Of a stretch of 51,951 nt of DNA, positions 18,274-26,070 are shown piece by piece. The translations under genes were made by a program, and so were the position numbers. Positions within the stretch are counted from its first letter, which is position 1, and each line of letters opens with the position of its first letter. Source of the DNA: an uncultured Tateyamaria sp. (GTDB lineage Bacteria; Pseudomonadota; Alphaproteobacteria; Rhodobacterales; Rhodobacteraceae). The DNA is taken from NCBI GenBank assembly GCA_905480645.1, contig CAJQRC010000053.1, positions 1-51,951 on the forward strand. Direction: 5' to 3'. The notes under the pieces are model-generated. The model did no database searches, was not told the DNA's origin, and saw only the letters and a program-made list of their open reading frames with translations.

Positions 18274-18282
18274 TCTCGCTAT

Positions 18283-18311
18283 CTGGCTGCGTTGTATTAA
18301 CGCGCAGCCAG
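18283..18311 (+). terminator. Intercistronic hairpin after the solute-binding protein gene
   Basis: Perfect nine-base stem CTGGCTGCG (18283-18291) with CGCAGCCAG (18303-18311), extendable through GTT/AAC with a small bulge. There is no T-run after it, so it is more likely a 3'-protecting or partial-termination hairpin than a full terminator. Such a hairpin between a binding-protein gene and its permease genes usually raises the binding protein relative to the membrane subunits. Confidence 0.6.
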
Positions 18312-18332
18312 AAATTTCATAATGGGATCTCT

Positions 18333-19181
18333 ATGCAAACGTTTAACCGAAGTATTCATCCTGGATGGTTGATTATAGCGCCTCTTTTGGTGCTGGTTGT
18401 GACATTGTACTTGGGCCCAATCATGAACATCCTATGGTTGAGTTTCACTGACCCTGAGCCGGGTCTGGGTAATTACGCCAAATTAGGAGAAAGTGACGCA
18501 CTTTTGCGTATCGTTTGGACTACGGTTCGCATTTGCATTGTCACTACTTTATTTAGCGTCGGGCTAGGGTATTCAATTGCTTATGCTATGGTGCATTGTG
18601 ACCAGCGTCAAAAAAATTATATGCTGACGCTGTTACTTGTGTCGTTTTGGATTTCTATTCTAGTGCGGACCTTTTCTTGGCTGATGCTGCTGGGACGTAA
18701 AGGATTGGTCAACGGGACACTTGAGAATATCGGCCTAATAGCTGAACCCATCGCATTCATGCGCAATGAATTAGGTGTATTGATTGGCATGATCCATTAC
18801 ATGATACCCTATGCGGTGCTTCCTTTGCTTGTGTCGATGCAGTCTATCGATACCCGTATTATGGATGCTTCGCGTAACTTAGGGGCGAGTGGCAGTCAAT
18901 CTTTCTTGCGCATTTACTTGCCATTAACCCTCCCAGGGTTGGTTGCGTCGACGCTTCTTGTTTTCATCCTCAGCCTTGGGTTTTACGTCACGCCTGCAGT
19001 TTTAGGTGGCGGCAAAGTATTAATGGTCGCTGAGTACATCTCGGTACAACTTCTGGTTACGCTTAAATGGGGTACAGCAGCTATGTTAGCTGCGCTAATG
19101 CTTTTCGGTGTGCTAGCGATGCTGTGGCTGATGTCAAAGTTTATGAAATTAAGTACTGTATTCGGAGGAACGACCAGATGA
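18333..19181 (+). CDS. ABC importer permease 1 (PotB-like)
   Basis: A 282-residue inner-membrane permease with about six hydrophobic helices. The first is near residues 10-33 (PGWLIIAPLLVLVVTLYLG) and the last is near the C-terminus. The cytoplasmic coupling loop carries the EAA-like segment MDASRNLGASGSQSFLRIYLP at about 185-205. This arrangement is that of PotB/PotH permeases. The stop overlaps the next permease's ATG (ATGA). It forms the membrane channel with the second permease, energised by the ATPase encoded at 16088. Confidence 0.9.
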   Translation: MQTFNRSIHPGWLIIAPLLVLVVTLYLGPIMNILWLSFTDPEPGLGNYAKLGESDALLRIVWTTVRICIVTTLFSVGLGYSIAYAMVHCDQRQKNYMLTLLLVSFWISILVRTFSWLMLLGRKGLVNGTLENIGLIAEPIAFMRNELGVLIGMIHYMIPYAVLPLLVSMQSIDTRIMDASRNLGASGSQSFLRIYLPLTLPGLVASTLLVFILSLGFYVTPAVLGGGKVLMVAEYISVQLLVTLKWGTAAMLAALMLFGVLAMLWLMSKFMKLSTVFGGTTR

Positions 19182-19975
19182 CCTCGGGTTTTTTCTTTAA
19201 ATTTAACCGTGTGGGCGCATGGATACTGATGCTTTTTCTAGTGACGCCCGCGTTGATTTCAATTCCTGTATCCTTAACGCCTAAGCGTTTTTTGTCGATG
19301 CCTAAGGGTGAATTGTCTTTGCGGCATTTTGAAAAGTTGTTTACGTCTGAACAGTGGCTCTCCAGTTTTTTTCAGAGTGGAGTGATTGCTGTTTCAACTT
19401 CCTTATTGGCAACTTTTCTAGGTACGATTTGCGCGATTGGCCTTTGGCGAGTATCTTCAAAACTTTCAGAACTAGTACGAGCTTTTCTTTTATTACCCCT
19501 GATTATTCCACAGATTATTTCAGCTATGGCTTTTTACCGTCTTTGGATACCTCTAGGTTTGCTTGACAGTTATGCAGGGTTAATCATCGCGCATACAATA
19601 CTTGCTGCTCCTATGGTTTTGATCACGGTCAGCGCATCTCTTGCCTCCTTCGATCCCAAGCTAGAGCAAGCTTCGAAAAACCTTGGAGCGTCCAATTGGA
19701 CCACCATGCATCGCGTGATACTACCATCAATTAAACCGGGTGTTTTTGCTGGCGCACTATTCGCATTCATCCTCAGCTGGGACGAGATTGTTGTGACGCT
19801 GTTTATTTCAAAATATAGCGTCTACACTCTCCCGCGCCGGATGTGGAACGGTATTCGCGAAAATACTGACCCAACTGTTGCTGCGGCTGCCGTTGTGTTG
19901 ATTGCGATCACCATTATCGCCTTCATGATCTTTGTGATCCTGTCCCGTCGCAATACTAGATCTAAGGACGCATAG
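19178..19975 (+). CDS. ABC importer permease 2 (PotC-like)
   Basis: A 265-residue permease of the PotC/PotI type. It has several hydrophobic helices and the coupling loop LEQASKNLGASNWTTMHRVILP with the following SIKPGVFAGALFAFILSWDE, a hallmark of the family. The ATG at 19178 overlaps the upstream stop and has GGAGG in front; the longer in-frame start at 19067 lies inside the first permease gene and is rejected. It closes the transporter set; the acyl-CoA dehydrogenase follows 12 bases later in the same operon. Confidence 0.9.
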   Translation: MTSGFFFKFNRVGAWILMLFLVTPALISIPVSLTPKRFLSMPKGELSLRHFEKLFTSEQWLSSFFQSGVIAVSTSLLATFLGTICAIGLWRVSSKLSELVRAFLLLPLIIPQIISAMAFYRLWIPLGLLDSYAGLIIAHTILAAPMVLITVSASLASFDPKLEQASKNLGASNWTTMHRVILPSIKPGVFAGALFAFILSWDEIVVTLFISKYSVYTLPRRMWNGIRENTDPTVAAAAVVLIAITIIAFMIFVILSRRNTRSKDA

Positions 19976-19987
19976 AAGAGGCTTAAA

Positions 19988-21148
19988 ATGAATATGGAAA
20001 CCAGTCACGAAACCGACTTGTTAATCAGTACCGTCCACCACTTTGTGAAGACAGAGATGTATCCACATGAAGATGAGGTAGACCGTTTAGGCTACGTCCC
20101 TGAGGAGATTGGCCTAAGCATACAAGCAAAGGCGCATGAGTTGGGCTTGTACGCTTGTAATTTGCCCGCAGAAGTTGGTGGTGGAGGTCTTGACATTGCG
20201 CAGATGTCCCTGATTGAACGCGAATATGGCAAGACCAGTCATGCATTACAAAGTTGGGCTGCGCGGCCGACTGAATTGTTGATGGCCTGTGACGTTGAGC
20301 AGCGAGAAAAATATCTTTTTCCGGCGGTGCGTGGAGAAAAGCGAGAGTTATTTGCCCTTACTGAACCTAACGCTGGGTCAGATGTCATGGGAATGAAAAC
20401 CAACGCCCAGCAGGATGGGGATGACTGGATACTGAATGGTTCTAAACATTTTATATCTGGTCCCTGCATGCCTGATTTCGCTATTGTTTTTGCCGCTACA
20501 GGGATGAATGAAACGTCACGTGGACCACGTAAACGTGTGACAGCTTTCTTGGTCGACGTTGGTGCAAAAGGGTTTGACTGCCGCGAAGGAACAAAATGTG
20601 TAAGTTATCGTGGATATAAAACTTTTGAACTACACTTCGATAATGTACGGCTTGGCGCTTGCCAGGTTCTTGGCGAAGAGGGCAAAGGTCTTGAGCTATC
20701 TGACAAATGGCTTGGAATGGGTCGCATCTGGGTTGGTGCAACTTGCTGCGGTAAGGCTGAGCGAATTTTGGAAATGGCTACTGAATGGGCGGCCTCCCGT
20801 AAGCAATTTGGTAAACCTATCGGAACGTTTCAAGCTACCGGTTTTCGGCTGGCTGATGGAGCAATTCAACTACGTGCAGCCAATCTTATGGTTCAGGATG
20901 CGGTGGAGCGAGCAAAAAAGGGTATAATGAATGACTCTGACGCGGCAATGATCAAAGTGTTTTGCTCGGAAATGTTGGGTAAAATAGCTGATGATGCTGT
21001 GCAGATTTATGGTGGTATGGGGTTGATGGAAGAGTTGCCTATTCAGCGGTTTTGGCGGGATAGCAGACTTGAGCGTATATGGGACGGGACATCTGAAATA
21101 CAACGTCATATCATCACACGTTCTATTCTACGGCCCCTCGGTGCATGA
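19988..21148 (+). CDS. Acyl-CoA dehydrogenase (candidate gamma-butyrobetainyl-CoA dehydrogenase)
   Basis: A 386-residue FAD acyl-CoA dehydrogenase. Family features are FALTEPNAGSDVMGMKTNA, DDWILNGSKHFISG, the ASRKQFGKPIGTFQ loop and AVQIYGGMGLMEELPIQRFWRD. The C-terminal motif reads IWDGTSEIQR; many family members have Glu at the Asp position as catalytic base, so the base may be Asp or lie elsewhere. Set between an importer and an acyl-CoA ligase, beside CaiD- and carnitine-dehydrogenase genes, it would oxidise gamma-butyrobetainyl-CoA to crotonobetainyl-CoA. It could instead act on another short acyl-CoA. Its stop overlaps the ligase start by four bases. Confidence 0.87.
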   Translation: MNMETSHETDLLISTVHHFVKTEMYPHEDEVDRLGYVPEEIGLSIQAKAHELGLYACNLPAEVGGGGLDIAQMSLIEREYGKTSHALQSWAARPTELLMACDVEQREKYLFPAVRGEKRELFALTEPNAGSDVMGMKTNAQQDGDDWILNGSKHFISGPCMPDFAIVFAATGMNETSRGPRKRVTAFLVDVGAKGFDCREGTKCVSYRGYKTFELHFDNVRLGACQVLGEEGKGLELSDKWLGMGRIWVGATCCGKAERILEMATEWAASRKQFGKPIGTFQATGFRLADGAIQLRAANLMVQDAVERAKKGIMNDSDAAMIKVFCSEMLGKIADDAVQIYGGMGLMEELPIQRFWRDSRLERIWDGTSEIQRHIITRSILRPLGA

Positions 21149-23235
21149 CGCCTGAACGCACTGTAAATTTAAAAAGGCTACTTAAGCCCCGTCATATTGC
21201 TTTCATAGGTGGTCGAGATGCTGCAATCGCAATTCGCGAGGCACGCAGGCGTGGCTTTACAGGCTGCATGTGGGCAGTAAATCCTAAAAGGACTGATCTT
21301 GAAGGAGTGCAATGTGTACCTTCAATTTCTGATTTGCCAGATGCCCCTGATGCAGTCTATTTGGCAATTCCAGCTGATGGTGTAGTGGTGGCACTACGCG
21401 AATTGGCTGAGATCGGTGCTGGTGGTGTCGTCTGTTTTTCAGCTGGATTTAAAGAAATTGGTAATATCGAGGCCGAAAACTCTCTTAAAGAAGCAACTGG
21501 CGATATGGCCTTAATTGGCCCTAATTGTTATGGTTTGATCAACTACATCGATAATACTGCGCTTTGGTCTTTTGAGCATGGTGGATGGTCTCCCGGATAT
21601 GGGACGGCCATTGTTACGCAGTCTGGTATGTTTTCATCAGATATTACGATGAGTGCACGCTCTTTACCCATGGCTTACATGGTTTCAGCGGGAAACCAAT
21701 CAGTACTGGGATTAGAGGATTTTCTTAATTATTTTGCAGATGATCCAGCTGTACGCACAATAGGTCTTCATATTGAAGGATTGCAGGATATCCCTGCTTT
21801 CGAAAAAGCTGCTGTAAAAGCAATTAAAAAAGGTGTTGCTGTAGTAGCACTTAAAACAGGCAGTTCAGCAATCGGGTCGACACTGACAGTAAGTCATACT
21901 GGCTCTCTCTCGGGTTCCAATGAACTTTATGAAGCACTTTTTAAACGTTGTGGGGTCATCAGTGTAAATAACCCTGCGCAATTTTTAGAGACGCTGAAAT
22001 ATCTTTCCGTGGTGGATGCGCCAACAGATCCGAGCGTTGTCGGTTTTACCTGTTCTGGCGGTGGGGCTACGATGTTAGCAGATCATGCAGAAAAGATCGG
22101 ACTGACTTTTCCCAAGGTTGGCGTTAATGGGCATAAAGCGCTTCGCAGCCTATTGCCTGATATAGCAACTGTATCGAACCCACTGGATTATACTACTCCA
22201 ATTTGGGGTCAGCCAGAACGGACTTATCCTGTATTTTCTGGGGCCATGGAAAAGGTTGCCGCCGCGGCTGCATTATTGGTACAAGATTATCCTGCTGCGG
22301 GATTAGACGCCTCAAAAATATACTATCAAAATGACGCTAACACTTTCGCTAAAGCAGCTCAAGAGATGAGGATTCCTGCAGCTATTTGTTCAACGTTGCC
22401 CGAAAACCTTGATGAAGAAACACGTAGGTATTTGATCTCCTTGGGGATTGCTCCGATGCAAGGTATTCATGAAGCTTTAAACGCAATACTAGCCGCTGCA
22501 ACTTGGTCAGGGTGCCGGGAAAGAATTATTGCTAACCAGCCAAAAGAATTATTGCCTAGTTTTACTGCTGACGAGCTGGATATGTTGACGGAAGATGAGG
22601 GAAAAAAGTGGCTTGCATTGCATAATATCAATGTCCCTAGAGGCCGTTCTATTTCTGCCAGACACGTGCAAGATGCTGCTATAGAAATTGGCTATCCAGT
22701 TGTTCTCAAGATGATGTCTAAAGAACTTATACACAAAACTGAGGCTGGAGCGGTAACTTTAGGCATTAAAAATACAAAGGCTCTGCATGACGCTATAGAT
22801 GTTATGAAGCATTGCGTTGCGGAGTATGATGCAAAGGCGCTTACTGACAATTTTTTGGTAGAAGCTATGTCACCACCTCCCTTGGCTGAATTAATCGTAA
22901 ACTTGCGATCAGATCGGCAATTCGGTGCATCATTAGTGCTAGGTAGCGGCGGGACATTAACCGAATTAGTAAGCGACGTAATTACGCTTTTATTGCCTGT
23001 CACGCCTACCGATATTGCACAAGCACTCCAATGTTTGAGGGCTGGGCAGTTGTTAAATGGTTTTCGAGGTCGTGGTATTGCAGATATAAATAAAGTTTCG
23101 CTTGAGCTATATTCTCTTTCTGAAGCTTTCATCCAAAATCGAGATCAGGTTGCTGAAATTGAGATAAACCCAATGTTTATCTATCCGGACCATGTAATTG
23201 CGGTAGATGCTTTGGTTGGAAGGATTTTGCGATGA
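21145..23235 (+). CDS. ADP-forming acyl-CoA ligase (acetyl-CoA synthetase, NDP-forming type)
   Basis: A 696-residue single-chain NDP-forming acyl-CoA ligase. Order of parts: CoA-binding Rossmann domain (LLKPRHIAFIGGRDAA at the start); two succinyl-CoA-ligase-like domains including GPNCYGLIN, TQSGMFSSDI and the phospho-histidine region SHTGSLSGSNELYEALFK; and a C-terminal ATP-grasp domain from about residue 480 (GYPVVLKMMSKELIHKTEAGAVTLG, ending with VAEIEINPMFIYPD). It reversibly joins CoA to a carboxylate. In this operon the likely substrate is gamma-butyrobetaine or carnitine, feeding the acyl-CoA dehydrogenase encoded just upstream. It replaces the AMP-forming CaiC/BcoC ligase type of other carnitine clusters. 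Confidence 0.88.
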   Translation: MTPERTVNLKRLLKPRHIAFIGGRDAAIAIREARRRGFTGCMWAVNPKRTDLEGVQCVPSISDLPDAPDAVYLAIPADGVVVALRELAEIGAGGVVCFSAGFKEIGNIEAENSLKEATGDMALIGPNCYGLINYIDNTALWSFEHGGWSPGYGTAIVTQSGMFSSDITMSARSLPMAYMVSAGNQSVLGLEDFLNYFADDPAVRTIGLHIEGLQDIPAFEKAAVKAIKKGVAVVALKTGSSAIGSTLTVSHTGSLSGSNELYEALFKRCGVISVNNPAQFLETLKYLSVVDAPTDPSVVGFTCSGGGATMLADHAEKIGLTFPKVGVNGHKALRSLLPDIATVSNPLDYTTPIWGQPERTYPVFSGAMEKVAAAAALLVQDYPAAGLDASKIYYQNDANTFAKAAQEMRIPAAICSTLPENLDEETRRYLISLGIAPMQGIHEALNAILAAATWSGCRERIIANQPKELLPSFTADELDMLTEDEGKKWLALHNINVPRGRSISARHVQDAAIEIGYPVVLKMMSKELIHKTEAGAVTLGIKNTKALHDAIDVMKHCVAEYDAKALTDNFLVEAMSPPPLAELIVNLRSDRQFGASLVLGSGGTLTELVSDVITLLLPVTPTDIAQALQCLRAGQLLNGFRGRGIADINKVSLELYSLSEAFIQNRDQVAEIEINPMFIYPDHVIAVDALVGRILR

Positions 23236-24374
23236 GACCACATCAAATCATTATAAACCCGGACCTTGCCGTTGGCCCAGATAACAAACAGCGCTGGAAC
23301 CAGCCGGCTCACAGACGTCACGGTTTTCACAATGCGCATAATTTGTTTCGGCGCTCTAAAATGGTACGATCGCGGAATGTATTGGTTTTAGAGCCTGCCA
23401 GTAAGCAACTTACGCAGCAGGTTCCTGAACTGAGTGATTTTTTAGATCACTCGGCATTCTCTGCTTTTTGCTGTTTGCGTGCAGGACAAATACTTATGGA
23501 GGTTGCGGCATCGGATTTTTCGGTGACGCAACCACATTCCATTCAATCAGTTACAAAATTGCACATTCATATTATAATTGGCAAATTGCTAAAACAGGGA
23601 TTGCTGTCGCTCGATGCAAAGGTTTCGAAGTATTTACCAGATATTGGTAGCGGATATCGCGATGCGACCATTCAAGCTCTGTTGGATATGGCTGTGACCA
23701 ACGATTTTACTGAAGATTACGATGATCCAAATGCCGATTGTTATAATGAAGAAATTGCTTTGGGATGGCGTTTGCCAGAGCAGGGGCGGGAGGAAGTGAC
23801 GTTACAAGCATTTGTTTCTAGTGTTTCTGGTTTTAAACCAAGTAAGGATCGTAAAGAGGCTGAGTATAAATCGGCGAATACGGACGTACTTACATTGATA
23901 GCTGCAAAAGTTTCCCCAATCCCTTTAATGATACAAGTTGAACAGATTGCAGATGCTATTGGTTATGAAGGAGCCTTCCACATCAGTAGTAGTAAAGATG
24001 GGCATCCTGCATTTTCGGGTGGAGGTTGCTTAAGTGCGCGAGACCTAGCGCGTCTTGGTTTGTTTTTTGTACGCGGTGGTCGCGATCTTTTTGGTCAAGA
24101 AGTGGGAAATGAGCGATTCCTTGATGATAGTTTGATTAGGGCGGCACCCAAGCTTACTTCACCTAAGGACTGGCTGCGTTATTCTAATCAGACTATGACA
24201 GATGGACATGTGATGGGGCACGCTGGTTATGGTGGCCAATTTTTGATGTTTAACATGACTACAGGTATTTCCTGCGCTTTTCTAAGCGTACTAGAGAATG
24301 GTTCAGGTTATGATGACGCTTATATGAATAAATTGGCGAGAGTTTTGAGGCTTATCTGCTGTAATGTTGGTTAG
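23232..24374 (+). CDS. Beta-lactamase-fold serine hydrolase
   Basis: A 380-residue class C beta-lactamase/esterase-like serine hydrolase. The three active-site motifs are visible: SVTK (Ser-x-x-Lys) at about residue 105, a Tyr motif YKSANTD at about 214-220, and GHAGYGG near residue 335 in place of the KTG box. No signal peptide is evident, so it appears cytoplasmic. The first 50 or so residues are rich in His and Arg and unlike the family core. It overlaps the ligase stop by four bases and so belongs to the carnitine operon. It might hydrolyse an ester, amide or thioester such as carnitinyl-CoA or betainyl-CoA; that is speculation. Confidence 0.82.
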   Translation: MRPHQIIINPDLAVGPDNKQRWNQPAHRRHGFHNAHNLFRRSKMVRSRNVLVLEPASKQLTQQVPELSDFLDHSAFSAFCCLRAGQILMEVAASDFSVTQPHSIQSVTKLHIHIIIGKLLKQGLLSLDAKVSKYLPDIGSGYRDATIQALLDMAVTNDFTEDYDDPNADCYNEEIALGWRLPEQGREEVTLQAFVSSVSGFKPSKDRKEAEYKSANTDVLTLIAAKVSPIPLMIQVEQIADAIGYEGAFHISSSKDGHPAFSGGGCLSARDLARLGLFFVRGGRDLFGQEVGNERFLDDSLIRAAPKLTSPKDWLRYSNQTMTDGHVMGHAGYGGQFLMFNMTTGISCAFLSVLENGSGYDDAYMNKLARVLRLICCNVG

Positions 24375-24452
24375 CGGTTAGTGACTTTTATTGAAATTGC
24401 GCTCTAGTAAGTCTTTAAGAATCTTTTCTCAAGAAAACAAGGAATTAGTAAA

Positions 24453-24806
24453 TTGAATGGTATTTTAAAACATCCAGATCTTTCTTCTGTTTCGCCGATC
24501 ATGGAGGACTTGAACGGATGGACTGTGACAGCAGGAAATCCAACGATGAAAACATGGGTGCTAAATACTAGTAATGATGGCAGCATGATATCCGGATATT
24601 GGGAGGCAACTCCTGGAACTTATTATGCGGTCTACACTGAGTATGAATTCGTACATGTGATTGAAGGAAAAGTGATTATAACACCTGATGACGGTGAACC
24701 TGTAAAAATAGGCGCTGGTGATGCTTTTGTGGTTGAAGCTGGCTTTAAAGGAACATGGGAAATTATCGAAACTGTTCGAAAGCACTTCGATATTAAACTT
24801 TCCTAA
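24453..24806 (+). CDS. Small cupin-fold protein
   Basis: A 117-residue single-domain cupin of the DUF861/EutQ-like kind, with the hallmark segments SGYWEATPGTYYAVYTEYEF, VHVIEGKVIITPDDGEPVKIGAGDAFVVEAGFKGTWEI split over the two cupin boxes. Metal ligands are poorly conserved, so a binding or sensing role is as likely as catalysis. The only fitting start is a TTG at 24453 with AAGGA upstream. It lies 78 bases after the serine hydrolase gene and may be the last gene of the carnitine operon. Similar small cupins often accompany amine and betaine catabolic genes. Confidence 0.78.
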   Translation: MNGILKHPDLSSVSPIMEDLNGWTVTAGNPTMKTWVLNTSNDGSMISGYWEATPGTYYAVYTEYEFVHVIEGKVIITPDDGEPVKIGAGDAFVVEAGFKGTWEIIETVRKHFDIKLS

Positions 24807-24848
24807 CAGATGCCATGGAGATTTATGTGTCAGCACCCTACATCAGGT

Positions 24849-25286
24849 TTAATCACGGTACAGTTTGTGGCATGACTGGCATGTTGCTCCTAAAGATTTC
24901 ATCGCGGAGTTTAGGTCTTTTTTTGTAAGTATGGTAACAGATAGCTCTACCGCTAAATCCTCTAAATGATTGGATTTGATGGTAAAATCTGAGAAATTAT
25001 CCCAAATTATAGCTTTTGCCTCTGATTTTGGGTCATCTTCCTCGGGTTCAAATAATTTCGGTGTATCCCCTGCATGTTTTGCAATCTCTGCTGCGGCTAA
25101 TCTAGCCGTCGCGCTATCGAAAGGAGTTACACCCTTAGCCATTTTTCCTAATGTCTTCATTTGCTGTGCTATTGCACTCATCGCATCCATTCTAGCTTTT
25201 ACACTAGAGTTCATGACGCCTTTATGAGCGAGTGCAGAGCCAGCGAACATAATAGTAATTACTAGAAATATTTGTGTTTTTTTCAA
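24849..25286 (-). CDS. Cytochrome c' (periplasmic c-type haem protein)
   Basis: A 145-residue exported protein: signal peptide MKKTQIFLVITIMFAGSALA, then a helical body starting HKGVMNSSVKARMDAM, and one haem-binding motif CQSCH close to the C-terminus. This position of the CxxCH and the helical bundle pattern are those of cytochrome c', a high-spin haem protein that binds NO and other gases. It is convergent with the cupin gene and not clearly part of either neighbouring operon. Its electron partner is unknown. Confidence 0.88.
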   Translation of the reverse strand: MKKTQIFLVITIMFAGSALAHKGVMNSSVKARMDAMSAIAQQMKTLGKMAKGVTPFDSATARLAAAEIAKHAGDTPKLFEPEEDDPKSEAKAIIWDNFSDFTIKSNHLEDLAVELSVTILTKKDLNSAMKSLGATCQSCHKLYRD

Positions 25287-26070
25287 AGTCTGGAACCAAA
25301 GTTATTAGAATTAGTTACTTATTGAATTTTTAGTATATCGATTTATACATGGCACTACATGGTACATGGTAACATTTTTTCAATGCCTGAAACATTTTAA
25401 TTTTTCAGACTTAAGTCTGCTTCAGAAAATCTCGAAAGAACGCTAATTTTGATTCTTCTATATGACACGGCATACTGTATATTTTGCAGATAGAGTTCGA
25501 TCGAGTTAATTCTGGCTCAAGTATACCAAATAATAAGTCGGTGTTTGCGCCATTTATGTCTTTTTCTGTAAAAGATAATGAAAAAAATGCATTACAAATT
25601 GAAAAATCTAAGATTGAATGTTGACGCAAATGCAAAAAATATTCATCATAGTAAAATTAACATTCCTTCTTTGTTGGATAGAAAGATTTAACTATGGCGC
25701 GAGGTGACCGAAAGGGTATTGGGAAATCTTGCAATGACCGTAGTCGTCAGTTGAATGCTGTGGAACCTGAAGGCAACCGCCCGCTGCATCCCCAAAACCT
25801 TTGTGTAGTTGGAGCTGAACCGGGCAGCTTATCGTGCCTGATAATTCGGCGCGTGTCTGTTGAAATTAAGGCGTGCTCAGATTTCTCTGTATTCAAAGAT
25901 ATGGTTTTTGTGCCATTCATACACGTCAAGGCCGCAACCAGAGTAATTAAAAACCTTTTTGTTATTCTATATGCTCTCCCCAAATTCAAGTTCTCGGCAA
26001 TAAGTGTCGAGTCGGTAATGCAAATAGCAGCTGAGTAATCATTCTGCCAAATTTAATAGGACTGAAATAA
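25287..26070. other. Long leader region before fhs with a structured element
   Basis: This gap of nearly 800 bases precedes fhs. A minus-strand frame at 25411-25635 (74 codons) and a plus-strand frame at 25694-26038 (114 codons) are open, but neither has a ribosome-binding site or recognisable family sequence, so I do not call them genes. The part from about 25690 to 25870 is more GC-rich than its flanks and contains a strong compound hairpin at 25814-25850. It could be a structured RNA or the 5' leader of fhs. I could not match it to a known THF, glycine, TPP, FMN or cobalamin riboswitch, nor to 6S, SRP, tmRNA or RNase P. Confidence 0.4.
25814..25850 (+). ncRNA. Compound hairpin in the fhs leader, unrecognised
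   Basis: Outer stem GCTGAA (25814-25819) pairs with TTCGGC (25845-25850), including one G-U pair. Inner stem CGGGCA (25821-25826) pairs with TGCCTG (25835-25840), also with one G-U pair, closing an eight-base loop. An asymmetric internal loop of one and four bases lies between. There is no T-run after it, so it is not a standard terminator. Strand assumed from the direction of fhs. Confidence 0.35.

Noticed and set aside
15205-24806. Carnitine oxygenase CntA/CntB as a source of trimethylamine
   Set aside because: I looked for a Rieske oxygenase and reductase pair in the carnitine region and found none. The only reductase of that type belongs to the dmm operon.
25411-25635. Minus-strand frame of 74 codons before fhs
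   Set aside because: No ribosome-binding site or recognisable motif, and AT-rich low-information composition.
25690-25870. 6S RNA, SRP RNA, tmRNA, RNase P or a THF/glycine/TPP/FMN/cobalamin riboswitch
   Set aside because: None of the conserved core sequences I know for these RNAs could be found.
25694-26038. Open frame of 114 codons starting MARGDRKGIGK as a ribosomal-protein-like gene
   Set aside because: No ribosome-binding site, no family likeness beyond a few basic residues at the start, and the region looks more like structured noncoding sequence.
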